From Bradyrhizobium sp. SZCCT0153 (GTDB lineage: Bacteria; Pseudomonadota; Alphaproteobacteria; Rhizobiales; Xanthobacteraceae), in assembly GCF_018129995.1 (NCBI RefSeq), contig NZ_JAFCKS010000001.1, forward strand, positions 1,089,001 through 1,153,000: a stretch of DNA of 64,000 nt, written 5' to 3'. Below the pieces are notes generated by a model. That model was not told the DNA's origin and ran no database searches. It saw only the letters and a list, made by a program, of their open reading frames with translations. The position numbers and the translations under genes are program-made. Shown piece by piece: positions 25,963-35,002 of this stretch (position 1 is the stretch's first letter; every line of letters begins with the position of its first letter).

Positions 25963-27219
25963 ATGACTGATCACCGCAATTCCACCACTCCCATCGATCC
26001 TGCGAAGCTCGACCGGCTGGCCGAGGTGGCGGTGAAGGTGGGCCTGGGCTTGCGGCCGGGCCAGGATCTGCTCTTGACGGCGCCCGCGATCGCGTTGCCG
26101 CTGGTGCGACGGATCGCCGTGCATGCCTACAAGGCCGGCGCCGGCATCGTGACGCCGATTCTCTCCGACGAGGAGATGACGCTGGCGCGCTATCGCCACG
26201 GCCACGACAACAGCTTCGATCGCGCCGCCAACTGGCTCTACGAGGGCATGGCCAAGGCGTTCTCGGACAACACCGCGCGGCTCGCCATCGTCGGCGACAA
26301 TCCGATGCTGCTGTCGGGCGAGGATCCGTCCAAGGTGGCGCGAGCCAGCAAGGCCAATTCGATGGCCTATCAGCCGGCGCTGGAAAAAATCGTCAATTTC
26401 GACACCAACTGGAACATCATCGCCTATCCGAGCCCGTCCTGGGCCAGGCAGGTATTTCCCAACGATCCCGAAGACGTCGCGATCGGCAAGCTCGCCGATG
26501 CGATCTTCGCGGCTTCGCGCGTCGATCGCGAGGACGCGATGGGCAACTGGGCGAGCCACAATGCGGTGCTGCGCGAGCGCACCAACTGGCTCAACGGCCA
26601 GCGTTTTCGCGCGCTCCAATACGCAGGTCCCGGCATCGACCTCACCATCGGGCTTGCCGACGGGCACGAGTGGGAGGGCGGCGCCTCGCTGTCCAAGAAC
26701 GGCATCAGCTGCAACGCCAACATCCCGACCGAAGAGGTTTTCACCACGCCGCATTGCCGTCGCGTCTACGGCCATGTCGTGAGCTCGAAGCCGTTGTCCT
26801 ACCAGGGCACGCTGATCGACAACATCGCGGTGCGCTTCGAGGACGGCAGGATCGTCGATGCCAAGGCCTCGCGCGGTGCGGAGGTGCTGAACAAGGTGCT
26901 CGACACCGACGAGGGCGCGCGGCGTCTCGGGGAAGTGGCGCTGGTGCCGCATTCCTCGCCGATCTCGCAGAGCGGGCTGCTGTTCTACAACACGCTGTTC
27001 GACGAGAACGCGGCATCTCACATCGCGCTCGGCCAGTGCTATTCGAAGTGCTTCGTCAACGGCGCCCAGCTCACGCCGCAGCAGATCGCGGCGCAAGGCG
27101 GCAACCAGAGCCTCATCCATATCGACTGGATGATCGGCTCGGCCGAGACCGACATCGACGGCATTCTTGCCGACGGCAGCAAGGTGCCGGTATTCCGCAA
27201 GGGCGAGTGGGCGAAGTAG
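25963..27219 (+). CDS. M29 family aminopeptidase
   Basis: 418 aa, the usual length for the thermophilic-aminopeptidase (AmpS/PepS) family. These are cytoplasmic dinuclear metalloenzymes removing N-terminal residues. Metal ligands appear as Glu in NIPTEEVFTTPHCRRVYG, Glu in RRLGEVALVPHSSPIS, His in ENAASHIALGQCYSKCF, and His-x-Asp in SLIHIDWMIGS. The substrate-domain start LAEVAVKVGLGLRPGQDLLL is also characteristic. It lies 112 bp after the lyase and could be cotranscribed, though no functional link is evident. Confidence 0.93.
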   Translation: MTDHRNSTTPIDPAKLDRLAEVAVKVGLGLRPGQDLLLTAPAIALPLVRRIAVHAYKAGAGIVTPILSDEEMTLARYRHGHDNSFDRAANWLYEGMAKAFSDNTARLAIVGDNPMLLSGEDPSKVARASKANSMAYQPALEKIVNFDTNWNIIAYPSPSWARQVFPNDPEDVAIGKLADAIFAASRVDREDAMGNWASHNAVLRERTNWLNGQRFRALQYAGPGIDLTIGLADGHEWEGGASLSKNGISCNANIPTEEVFTTPHCRRVYGHVVSSKPLSYQGTLIDNIAVRFEDGRIVDAKASRGAEVLNKVLDTDEGARRLGEVALVPHSSPISQSGLLFYNTLFDENAASHIALGQCYSKCFVNGAQLTPQQIAAQGGNQSLIHIDWMIGSAETDIDGILADGSKVPVFRKGEWAK

Positions 27220-27228
27220 GATTTTTCC

Positions 27229-27783
27229 TCAGGCCGCCGCGTTGCGCCGCATCGGGCTGTTGTCGATGCTGAAGCGGTTGAATAGCGTCGTGAATGGGCT
27301 GCCGTCGGTGGCCCGCACGATGGCGTCGGAGGCAGCCACTGCGTCGTAGAGCGCGCCGACCGGATCGTTCACCTCCGGCAGGTCGAGCGCGCTGCGGATT
27401 TCCTCGCGCGCCTCGTTGACGTCGTCCTCGTCGTCGAGTGTCGCTTCCAGCGCATCCGCCGCGCGCCGCATCTCGGCGAGATCGCCGCCGGTGGAGAATT
27501 TCAGGATGTCGAGCCAATAGGGTCGGGCGACGACGAGCTGGACCCACGCCTCGAAATCCTCCGCGATAATTCCCGCGCGGCCTTCCGACGAGACGTAGAG
27601 CACGTTCTGCGACGGGAGCAGCACGAACGCGCCGCCGGAGCCGTCACTGCCGATGTGCAGGGGGCTTTCGATGCCGTCGACGGTGAACCAGGTCTCCTCT
27701 TCGGCTGCGAAGGAGACATCGAGGCTGCCGAGCCAGGCGACGGCCTCGCTGTTGGCTGCGAGGACCTCGGGAGTGAGGGGCAT
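27229..27783 (-). CDS. SUKH/SMI1-KNR4-like protein
   Basis: 184 aa from the second of two close Met codons (27783), which lies eight bases after GGAG; the first (27789) is too near. The segment ESPLHIGSDGSGGAFVLLPS, NVLYVSSEGRAGIIAEDFEA, WVQLVVARPYWLDIL has the pattern of SUKH-superfamily domains. These domains often serve as immunity proteins against secreted nuclease toxins, but also occur elsewhere. The C-terminal 80 residues are acidic and helical. No toxin gene lies nearby. It is convergent with the aminopeptidase. The family call is by eye. Confidence 0.5.
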   Translation of the reverse strand: MPLTPEVLAANSEAVAWLGSLDVSFAAEEETWFTVDGIESPLHIGSDGSGGAFVLLPSQNVLYVSSEGRAGIIAEDFEAWVQLVVARPYWLDILKFSTGGDLAEMRRAADALEATLDDEDDVNEAREEIRSALDLPEVNDPVGALYDAVAASDAIVRATDGSPFTTLFNRFSIDNSPMRRNAAA

Positions 27784-28020
27784 CGGCATGGCTCCTTTCA
27801 GATCGTTCCGCGCATTTTGTCGCACCCCGGAAAAGACGGGTTCATCTGCGCGAAATTGCAGGGAAATCGCGACGTTAACCGCTTCGCATCTGCAACTTGC
27901 GGCTGATTGTCGGGGCCCGCGTAAGAAAGAATTAAAAGCCGGCTACTAGCGTTCCAAACATCTTTCGAAACAATCCGGGCCGAGACCCGGCCGGTCATAT
28001 TATATCCCTTGGGGAGACAG

Positions 28021-28476
28021 ATGTCGCGCGCATTGATTGAAATCAGTAGTTGCAACGTTGAGCTCGAGCTGCGGCCGATCGAGCCGTCCTGGATCATCGA
28101 GGGCAATCCGGTATCGCGCTCGCACATCCTGTCCACCAGCGCCGACGGCACCGCTTCGACCATCATCTGGGCCTGCACCGAAGGGCGCTTCAACTGGTAT
28201 TACGACATCGACGAGACGATCATGATCATGGAAGGGTCGATCGTGCTCGAAAGCGACGGCATGCCGCCGAAGCGCTACGGTCCGGGCGACGTCATTTTCT
28301 TCCGCGATGGCGCGCATGCCAAATGGCATGTCGAGGGACACGTCAAGAAGATCGCCTTCTGCCGCAAGACCAATCCCGTGATGATCGGCTTCCTGATCCG
28401 CGTCGTCAACAGGCTCAAGCGGATGTTCGTCTCCGCCGGCGAACGCCGCCCCGCCTCGCTGATGGGGGCCGGCTAG
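28021..28476 (+). CDS. Cupin domain protein
   Basis: 151 aa from the ATG at 28021, preceded by GGGGAGA. The domain resembles Cupin_3 (the ureidoglycine-aminohydrolase-like group): STIIWACTEGRFNWYYDIDE, TIMIMEGSIVLESDG, RYGPGDVIFFRDGAHAKWHV. The usual first cupin motif is degenerate (no clear His pair), so metal binding may be weak or absent. A hydrophobic/basic C-terminus (VMIGFLIRVVNRLKRMF) could be an amphipathic helix. Single gene ended by the terminator at 28514-28542. Confidence 0.82.
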   Translation: MSRALIEISSCNVELELRPIEPSWIIEGNPVSRSHILSTSADGTASTIIWACTEGRFNWYYDIDETIMIMEGSIVLESDGMPPKRYGPGDVIFFRDGAHAKWHVEGHVKKIAFCRKTNPVMIGFLIRVVNRLKRMFVSAGERRPASLMGAG

Positions 28477-28513
28477 TTTTTAAGGACGCTTCCCAGCGGC
28501 CACGACGGAAGAG

Positions 28514-28542
28514 GGGTCGGGATCAATATCCCGGCCCTTTTT
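28514..28542 (+). terminator. Rho-independent terminator of the cupin gene
   Basis: GGGTCGGGAT (28514-28523) pairs with ATCCCGGCCC (28528-28537), with one G-T pair and a CAAT loop, followed by TTTTT (28538-28542). It lies 38 bp after the cupin stop and just before the end of the convergent amidohydrolase gene. Confidence 0.88.
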
Positions 28543-28546
28543 CTCG

Positions 28547-29599
28547 TCATGACGGCCGTTCGAGCCGGTAGACATCGGTCGCGGTCTGTGAGAACAGCGC
28601 CGTCTTCTCGGCCTCACTCAAGGGCGCCGCGATGCGCTTGAAGGCGTTGAAGATCACCTGATAGCTGCACTGGCCCTTGTCCGGCGGGAAATTGCTCTCG
28701 AACATCGCCCGCGTGGGTCCAAACGCGTCGATGCAGGTCTCGACATAGGGTCGCCAGGCCGCAGCAAGCTCTTCGGATGACGGCGGCCTCTCGCGCAGAT
28801 GGAAGTCGTAGCCGAGCAGGCACATCGCGAGCCCGCCGAGCTTCACCACCACGTTCTCACACTTCGCGATCTCCTGGATCGACGCGCGCCACTGCGGAAA
28901 CACCTCCTCGCGCCGCCCCGCAAAGCGGCCGACGCCTGCCGGGCCGCCGCAATGGTCGAGCACGATCCTGGTGCCCGGAAAGGCGCGCGCGAGCCCGGTC
29001 AGCTCGTCGATCTGCGGATGGAACAGCCAGGCATCGAAGCTCAGATTCAGCGGTGCGAGGCAGGCAAAACCCTTGCGGAAGGTCGGGTCCTGCAACAGTC
29101 TCTTCGGCCGGTTCGCATACATGCCGGCGACGGCGGGATCCTTGTCCCAGGCCGAGGAATGCCGGATGCCGCGGAAACGGCCGTTGCCTGCCGCGATCTC
29201 GGCTTCCAGCACCGGCTTCGCTGCATCGCCCAGCAGCAAATTCACGTGGCTGACGATGCCGGCGCAGATCGCGGCCTTGCCGTAACCGCCGCTCGCGCTC
29301 ATCGCGGCGACGCCATTGGCGAACTCGACCTCGCCGACGGGCTGGAATGCTTCGGGCCCGTGTGCGCGATACATCGAGCGGCAGTCGACGTAGACGGTGG
29401 CGACGATGTTGTGGCCCGAGGCGATGTCCGCCGCCATCTCCTCGATCAGATAGCGGTGCCCGCGATTCCAGAGGTGGTGATGGGGATCGACGATCGGCCG
29501 AGCCGAATCGATGATCTCCTCCTGATATTGCGCGAGCCAGTCCTCGCGCGGCTCGACGAACAGCCCGCTCGTATTGGCGGGCAGACCGCTTGCAGCCAT
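28547..29599 (-). CDS. Amidohydrolase-2 family TIM-barrel hydrolase
   Basis: 350 aa. The metal-binding start of the barrel is PIVDPHHHLWN (about 36-46). Later strands contain FRGIRHSSAWDKDPAV, RIVLDHCGGPAGVGRF and TRAMFESNFPPDKGQCSYQV, the last with the usual C-terminal-strand motif. The family includes lactone hydrolases and decarboxylases acting on carboxylic or aromatic intermediates (COG3618-like). No signal peptide. The substrate is not deducible; the gene ends next to the cupin terminator and stands 114 bp beyond the gene at 29714 on the same strand. Confidence 0.85.
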   Translation of the reverse strand: MAASGLPANTSGLFVEPREDWLAQYQEEIIDSARPIVDPHHHLWNRGHRYLIEEMAADIASGHNIVATVYVDCRSMYRAHGPEAFQPVGEVEFANGVAAMSASGGYGKAAICAGIVSHVNLLLGDAAKPVLEAEIAAGNGRFRGIRHSSAWDKDPAVAGMYANRPKRLLQDPTFRKGFACLAPLNLSFDAWLFHPQIDELTGLARAFPGTRIVLDHCGGPAGVGRFAGRREEVFPQWRASIQEIAKCENVVVKLGGLAMCLLGYDFHLRERPPSSEELAAAWRPYVETCIDAFGPTRAMFESNFPPDKGQCSYQVIFNAFKRIAAPLSEAEKTALFSQTATDVYRLERPS

Positions 29600-29713
29600 C
29601 GGCGTTCGCTCCTTTTATTCTCTTGTGGTGGGAGCCTAGCACCTCATCTCTTTGCGCAGCAGCGCACGTTGCGCAACCGCGCTCCTCATCGCGAGCACAG
29701 CGGGGCGCCGTCG

Positions 29714-30235
29714 TCAGATACTCCGCCGCTTCGCCCTTACATCGACCACGAGCCGCCAATTGGCTGCGGCGGCCGGCTTGACCTCGCCGAGCCAATGGAA
29801 GGAATCGCCGGTGATCTCGGTAAACCTCCAGCGCGTCAGGTCTCCGGCTTCGGTGACGCCTTCCTGCACGATGTCCTCGCCCTGCGGGCGCCCGACCTGC
29901 TGGCGGAACACGCTGCGGCCGGGATCGAACCAGGAGATCCTCCACGCATCGATGGTCGGATCGTAGACCCGCAGCGTCGTGCCGTACCAGTTGCCGGCGA
30001 TCGGCAACGCCGGGCTGCCCGCGAGGCGGGGGATGATCCAGACGTCCTGGACGGCGCGGCCCTCCAGCACCCAGCCAAAATGGATTTCGCCGGCCGCGGT
30101 GTGTTTCGTCCCGTCCGGACCGTGGGCGGTGATCTCGGCGTCCCAATCGCCGACGAAGCGGCCGTAAAGCTGCAGCGCCGCCGCGTGCTCTGGGTTCGGT
30201 CCGTCCGCGTGCAACAATCTCGCAAAGTCGGTCAT
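29714..30235 (-). CDS. DUF1579-like hypothetical protein
   Basis: 173 aa from the ATG at 30235. Conserved-looking strands are LYGRFVGDWDAEITAHGPDG, GEIHFGWVLEGRAVQDVWII, NWYGTTLRVYDPTIDAWRIS, WFDPGRSVFRQQVG and LTRWRFTEITGDSFHWLGEV. These suggest a lipocalin-like beta-barrel of the DUF1579 or related kind. Such folds bind small hydrophobic molecules or haem, but the family assignment here is tentative. Between two hydrolase genes on the same strand. Confidence 0.6.
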   Translation of the reverse strand: MTDFARLLHADGPNPEHAAALQLYGRFVGDWDAEITAHGPDGTKHTAAGEIHFGWVLEGRAVQDVWIIPRLAGSPALPIAGNWYGTTLRVYDPTIDAWRISWFDPGRSVFRQQVGRPQGEDIVQEGVTEAGDLTRWRFTEITGDSFHWLGEVKPAAAANWRLVVDVRAKRRSI

Positions 30236-30300
30236 GTCGATCTCCTGTCGTGGGGAGAGCAGCACGACCGGCCGGCAGCCGACTTGGAGAAAATTGCGCG

Positions 30301-31113
30301 TCAGGCCCCGTCGAGGATGATCACAGTCGGCTTCGACGGCAGCGCATCCCGGGACATGCGGAAGGAGCGCTCGGTGCGGTGGTCGATCTCGAACTGCTGG
30401 CCGATGCGGCGCATGAAGTCGTCGAGCGGGGTGGCGAAGCGATGCATCGGCAGCACCACCGAGGCGCGCAGCCGCCTGGTGATATCGGAGACGCCGTCGA
30501 GCGACATGGTGTAGGTGCCGTCGATCGGCACCATCACGATGTCGAGCCGCCCGATCTGGGCGAAATGGCTGTCGTCGAGCTTGTGGTGGAGATGACCGAG
30601 ATGGCCGATGCAGAGGCCCGCGACCTCGAAGATGAAGATCGAATTGCCGTCGCGGATCATGTCGGCGCCGGCATCGTCGCCGACATAGCGGCGGATGTCG
30701 GTGGTGACGTTGCGGATGAAGGTGTCGCCGATACGTTCCGACACGATGGCCGGCTTGCCGTCCTCGCCCCAGCCATGCAGCACATGGGGAATGCGCTTGT
30801 CGGGATATAAGGAGTAGTGCGTGCTGTGCGCGCGGTTCATGGTGACGACATCGGGCAGCCGTCCGACCTGGTAGGCGCCGCTGTAGTCGGTGGCGATGCG
30901 CAAGCCGCCAGGCGTGTCGATGAAATAGGTGGAGTGGCCGGCATAGGTGATCTCGACCTCGGCCGAGCTGGCGGCCTGCCGGAACGCGACCGGCATGGCG
31001 CGCGGCGCCGCATTCGCCATCGCCAGACACTCGCTGCGCTGTGGCTGCTGGGCGAGGGCAGGTGCGGCGACCCAGCCAAGAAACGCGAAGACCGCCAAGA
31101 TTAGTCGATACAT
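30301..31113 (-). CDS. Secreted MBL-fold (UlaG-like) metallo-hydrolase
   Basis: 270 aa from the Met at 31113, giving a signal peptide (MYRLILAVFAFLGWVAAPALA). The fold is of the lactamase_B_3/UlaG kind: ITYAGHSTYFIDTPGGLRIA, TDYSGAYQVGRLPDVVTMNR, AHSTHYSLYPDK, IGHLGHLHHKL and VLPMHRFATPLDDF. The classical HxHxDH is altered to an AHSTHYS-type sequence, as in UlaG-like members, so metal geometry may differ. Probably periplasmic. It lies 65 bp upstream of the DUF1579-like gene on the same strand, and the two may be cotranscribed. Confidence 0.82.
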   Translation of the reverse strand: MYRLILAVFAFLGWVAAPALAQQPQRSECLAMANAAPRAMPVAFRQAASSAEVEITYAGHSTYFIDTPGGLRIATDYSGAYQVGRLPDVVTMNRAHSTHYSLYPDKRIPHVLHGWGEDGKPAIVSERIGDTFIRNVTTDIRRYVGDDAGADMIRDGNSIFIFEVAGLCIGHLGHLHHKLDDSHFAQIGRLDIVMVPIDGTYTMSLDGVSDITRRLRASVVLPMHRFATPLDDFMRRIGQQFEIDHRTERSFRMSRDALPSKPTVIILDGA

Positions 31114-31218
31114 AGCAGACCGTCCGTCACTCAAGCAGCGATCCAGACAGTGTATCGTCGAATCCGGCCGCGGTCATGTCGCGCTAGGGCAGCCGCGCCA
31201 ATCCGCCGCTTGCCTCGA

Positions 31219-31542
31219 TCAATTCACGGCCTTCTTGTCGAAAGACACGAACGTGTCGGCCCCAAGCCAGTTTCCTTCGTGGGCAATGACGCCATCGGCA
31301 AAATCGCCTCCGGCTTCGAGAAAGGCCAATCCAGCTTCGGCCAACGGGCGATTGACGGCCGCATTGGCGGCATTGAGAAAGTGCCGGATGGAAGCTGCGA
31401 TATCGTCAGCGGAAATCCTGTAGCCTCGTGAGAGAACCCAGCTCAGCTCACAGAGTGCTGAGATCGAGATGGCCACCACGTCGGGCTTCTTGATAATGGC
31501 TTCGGCTGCCTTACTCTGCTCGGCATCATCTTCGTAAGGCAA
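31219..31542 (-). pseudogene. N-terminally truncated PIN-domain (VapC-like) toxin gene
   Basis: The frame reads EDDAEQSKAAEAIIKKPDVV, ISALCELSWVLSRGYRIS, AGLAFLEAGGDFADGVIA and GADTFVSFDKKAV, a good VapC core with the Glu and two Asp of the active site. What is missing is the first strand with the DTN motif that supplies the first catalytic Asp. In-frame sequence upstream of the TTG at 31542 (…LECKAIL) does not restore it, and no antitoxin gene is adjacent. The remnant is squeezed against the ABC permease stop at 31586. Probably inactive. Confidence 0.7.
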
Positions 31543-31585
31543 AATGGCCTTACATTCAAGAGAAGGCAGATCTTCTGAAAGGCCC

Positions 31586-33112
31586 TCACTCCCGCCGCGG
31601 GCTGAATTTCCACGTGATGGCGACGAGCCCTGCGGTGATCAGGCCGCTGATGATGCCGGCAAGCGGCAGCGCGAGCAGAAGCGCGGCGCTGGCAGCCCAG
31701 CCGATGGAGGAGAAGGCTTCGGCAAACGTCGCAAGCCGCGACGAGGTCTGGCGGCGGCGGAATTGGCTGCGCCGGGCCTGAACCCGGAACCAGAGCTGGA
31801 TCGCGGTGGCTGAGGCCGCGCTGATGACAACGGCACCGGCACTGACCGCGGCCTGGAGCGGCGAGGCAAAGGCGAGCGCCGTGACCAGCGGGCAGAAGAT
31901 GACGGCGATCGCGATCAGCACCACCTCGATCTTGGCGCGGGTGACGCCGGATGGTGTCAACGGTGCGGTCGCGACCAGATCGGGCGCGTCCTCGCCCGAG
32001 ATCGTCAGCCAGGCGAGCCCTCCTGCGAGCTGTCCCGCCGCCATGACGATAACCGGCGTAATCAACGTCAGCGCCGCGGAACTGTCGGCAAAGCTGCGCC
32101 AGAGCAGCAGCGCCGGCGGCACCAGATAGAGCAGCTGCATCAGGGTCTGCGAGACCAGCCAGGGATCACGCCAGAGCAGCGAAAATTCCTTGCGCCGCAG
32201 CGCCCGCTGCCGCGATCCGCCGCGGAACGGGCGTTCCTTCGCACCTTGGCGACCGGACTTGCCGTAAGCGGCGGCATCGATCGCAGTATCGGCGAAGCGG
32301 CCCGAGAAGATCGCCATGACGCTCCCGAGCAGCACGAGGCCGAGCGCCAGAAGCAGCAGCAGCGGCCCACCGTCGCCCATCGCCGCCCGCGCGGGCCACC
32401 ACCAGAAGCTGTCGACGTCGGGGGCATGGTCAGCCACGCTACCCGAGGTCAGGATGGTGAAGCGCGACAGGGTGCCGTAGGACATGATTGCCGCGACCTG
32501 GAGCGCGATCACAAAGCCGGCGCCGATGATCGCGGCCAGGATCTGGGCTATGAGCCGCGTGCGCGCCGGGCCGATCAGCCGGAACAGCAGGATGGTGACC
32601 GCAATCGCGACCGCCGCGGCCGACAGGCCCATGGCGACGACGAGGCCGAACGCCGCAAGCCAGCGCGCGCCGCCCCCGAACACCAGCACGTCGATGAAGG
32701 GCATCGAGAACAGCAGCGCCATCACCGTGACGGAGAGCGCGATCGCGGCGATGCGCACCGAGAACAGATTGGCCAGCGTCGCGGGCGAGGACATGATGAG
32801 GTCGAGATCGGCACGGGCGTAAAACACCCGCGTCACCGATTCGATCGCCTGCGACACCATCAAGGTCCAGGCCAGAAAGATCGTCGCGGAGATCACGATC
32901 AGCGCGGATTTGTCGAGCGGCAAATACAGGTCGGCGAACCGGCCGATCACGGCCCAGGCGGGCACGTGCAGCAGCGCTGCGAAGAACAGCAGGCCGATCA
33001 CCGCGGCACGCGTTCGCTTGCGCCGCCCCCCGGTCATCATGGCGAACCATTCGCGCCAGGCGAGCCGGAGCTCGTGGCGGGCAAACCAGGAGAGCGCGGT
33101 CGCCGAGCTCAT
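31586..33112 (-). CDS. ABC-2 type transporter permease
   Basis: 508 aa with about ten to twelve hydrophobic segments, among them AAVIGLLFFAALLHVPAWAV, SALIVISATIFLAWTLMV, IAAIALSVTVMALLFSMPF and LAQILAAIIGAGFVIALQVA. A cytoplasmic loop (about 270-310) is rich in Arg and Gly (GRQGAKERPFRGGSRQRALR). The start overlaps the ATPase stop by four bases, so they are coupled. Exporters of this kind carry drugs, lipids or polysaccharides; there is no specific hint. Confidence 0.88.
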   Translation of the reverse strand: MSSATALSWFARHELRLAWREWFAMMTGGRRKRTRAAVIGLLFFAALLHVPAWAVIGRFADLYLPLDKSALIVISATIFLAWTLMVSQAIESVTRVFYARADLDLIMSSPATLANLFSVRIAAIALSVTVMALLFSMPFIDVLVFGGGARWLAAFGLVVAMGLSAAAVAIAVTILLFRLIGPARTRLIAQILAAIIGAGFVIALQVAAIMSYGTLSRFTILTSGSVADHAPDVDSFWWWPARAAMGDGGPLLLLLALGLVLLGSVMAIFSGRFADTAIDAAAYGKSGRQGAKERPFRGGSRQRALRRKEFSLLWRDPWLVSQTLMQLLYLVPPALLLWRSFADSSAALTLITPVIVMAAGQLAGGLAWLTISGEDAPDLVATAPLTPSGVTRAKIEVVLIAIAVIFCPLVTALAFASPLQAAVSAGAVVISAASATAIQLWFRVQARRSQFRRRQTSSRLATFAEAFSSIGWAASAALLLALPLAGIISGLITAGLVAITWKFSPRRE

Positions 33113-33858
33113 GCGGCTTCCTGGAGCGTCACCAAGGCGATGAAGAGATCTTCCAGGCTGGTGTCGCCGTGACCGTTCTGCTGGCGCAGCTCGGTAAGCG
33201 TGCCCTCCGCAACCAGGCGGCCGGAGGCGATCACGCCGATGCGGTCGGCCATGCGTTCGGCAACCTCGAGGATATGCGTGGTCATGATGATGGTGCAGCC
33301 GGCCTTGACGCGCTCGCTCAGGAGACCCTTCACATGGCGCGCGGAGACGGCGTCGAGGCCGGTCAGGGGTTCGTCGAGAATGATGAGGCGGGGATCGTGC
33401 ACGAGCGCGCCGGCGAGAGCGACCTTCTGGCGCATGCCCTTGGAAAAGCCCTCGCAGCGTTCGTGCCGGTGCGGCTCGAGCCCGAGCGAGCTCAAGAGCT
33501 CCTGCGCGACCGGTTCCGAGACCGATGGCGCGATGCCCCAGAGGCCGGCGACGAATTCGAGATATTCGAGCGGGGTGAGCTTGTCATAGATCATGGGCTC
33601 GTCGGACACCCACGCCATCACCTGCTTGGCGGCGACGGGATTCTGGAGCGCGTCGATGCCGAAGATCGAGACCGCGCCGGCATCGGGCCTGAGCAGGCCT
33701 GCAACCATGCGCAAAGTGGTGGTCTTGCCGGCGCCATTGGGGCCGACCAGCGCGTAGAATTCGCCGGCATGGATGGTGAGATCGAGGCTATCGACCGCCA
33801 GGCGGTCAAAACGCTTCGTTAACCCCAGGACTTCCAGCGCCGATCTGTCGGGCTTCAT
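33109..33858 (-). CDS. ABC transporter ATP-binding protein (CcmA-like)
   Basis: 249 aa from the Met at 33858 (MKPDRSALEVLGLTKRFDRL); the frame extends upstream without a better start. Walker A is VGPNGAGKTTT, the signature is the degenerate FSKGMRQKVALAGAL, Walker B LIILDEPLTGLD, and the H-loop IIMTTHILEVAERM. The SKGMRQK signature and length fit ABC-2 exporters. Pairs with the permease at 31586 through the four-base overlap. Confidence 0.9.
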   Translation of the reverse strand: MKPDRSALEVLGLTKRFDRLAVDSLDLTIHAGEFYALVGPNGAGKTTTLRMVAGLLRPDAGAVSIFGIDALQNPVAAKQVMAWVSDEPMIYDKLTPLEYLEFVAGLWGIAPSVSEPVAQELLSSLGLEPHRHERCEGFSKGMRQKVALAGALVHDPRLIILDEPLTGLDAVSARHVKGLLSERVKAGCTIIMTTHILEVAERMADRIGVIASGRLVAEGTLTELRQQNGHGDTSLEDLFIALVTLQEAA

Positions 33859-33980
33859 GACGGGCCACACCATCCGGTTTTGCATTGCTCGCGACCATGA
33901 CCTGAAGATGTTTCGGCACGGTGAATCGCGTTGCCGCAAATTCCGTCATCCGGATTGGACTAAAGGCAAGTCACCGTTTG

Positions 33981-34009
33981 TTGACAGCGCTTGGCGGTTC
34001 AGGCTGAAT
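33981..34009 (+). promoter_or_regulatory. Candidate promoter upstream of the liv cluster
   Basis: A perfect TTGACA lies at 33981-33986, in the 263-bp divergent gap between the exporter ATPase and livH. The best -10-like sequence at 17-bp spacing is poor (CTGAAT, 34004-34009), so this is only a weak candidate. Confidence 0.25.
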
Positions 34010-34121
34010 TGGCGAAGGGACGAATGGCGCTAACGCAGCAAACGACTGCGTAGCGACTGGACACAAGATGCGGCAAGGCGGTCAGGAAGAACCGCCGGTT
34101 GTATCGGGAGGATGCGCGGCG

Positions 34122-34997
34122 ATGCTGGATTTCGTTCAGCAGCTGGTCAGCGGTGTTGCGCTCGGCTGCGTCTACGGCCTGATCGCGCTCGGCTTCGTGC
34201 TCGTCTACAAGGCCACCGAGGTCGTCAATTTCGCCCAGGGCGATCTGATGATGCTGGGCGGCTTCTTCGCCTTCACCTTCATCGGCATGATGGGGCTGAA
34301 CTACTGGGTCGGCTTTGCCGGTGCGGTGGCCGCGATGGCGCTGTTCGGCATGGTGGCGGAACGCGTGGTGGTGCGGCCGATCCTCGGCTATCCGCAATTC
34401 TCCATCATCATGGCCACGATCGGCCTCGGCTACTTCCTGCGCTCGATCGCCGGCATGATCTGGGGCACCGACGATCTCAAGATCGAGACCCCGTTCAGCC
34501 AGGGCGTGCTGCGCGTCGGTTCGCTGGTGCTCGCCCACGACAAGCTTTCGGTGATCGCGGCGACGGTCATCCTCTGCACGTTGCTGTGGCTGTTCTTCAA
34601 CAAGACCACGCTCGGCACCGCGATGCGCGCCAGCTCCGAGAACATGCTGGCGGCCTATTACATGGGCATTCCGGTCAAGCGCGTGGTGTCGATCGTCTGG
34701 GCGATCAGCGCGGCGGTCGCGACCTGCGCCGGCGTGCTGCTGGCGCCGATCACCTTCATCCACTCCAATGTCGGTCTGGCGCTCGGCCTGAAGGCGTTCC
34801 CGGCGGCCGTGCTCGGCGGCTTCGGCTCGATCCCCGGCGCCGTCGTCGGCGGCGTGCTGATCGGGGTGATCGAGAGCATGGCCGGCTTCTATCTGGCGGA
34901 GGGCTGGAAGGACGTCGCGCCCTACATCGTGCTGCTCGCCGTGCTCTTGCTCAAGCCCGAAGGCCTGTTCGGCCTTCACGTTCGCAAGAAGGTCTGA
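34122..34997 (+). CDS. livH: Branched-chain amino acid-type ABC transporter permease
   Basis: 291 aa from the ATG at 34122, preceded by GGGAGGA at nine bases. Typical LivH features are QLVSGVALGCVYGLIALGFV, LVYKATEVVNFAQGDLMMLG, and the transport-specific loop RASSENMLAAYYMGIPVKRV. About eight TM helices; ends EGLFGLHVRKKV. First gene of the plus-strand livHMGF-acyl-CoA-synthetase-binding-protein series. Confidence 0.94.
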   Translation: MLDFVQQLVSGVALGCVYGLIALGFVLVYKATEVVNFAQGDLMMLGGFFAFTFIGMMGLNYWVGFAGAVAAMALFGMVAERVVVRPILGYPQFSIIMATIGLGYFLRSIAGMIWGTDDLKIETPFSQGVLRVGSLVLAHDKLSVIAATVILCTLLWLFFNKTTLGTAMRASSENMLAAYYMGIPVKRVVSIVWAISAAVATCAGVLLAPITFIHSNVGLALGLKAFPAAVLGGFGSIPGAVVGGVLIGVIESMAGFYLAEGWKDVAPYIVLLAVLLLKPEGLFGLHVRKKV

Positions 34998-35002
34998 ACG
35001 CC

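Noticed and set aside
34112..35002. Long N-terminal extension of livM through livH
   Set aside because: The frame happens to be open, but the ATG at 35003 starts the conserved LivM sequence, and the upstream residues are the out-of-frame shadow of livH.
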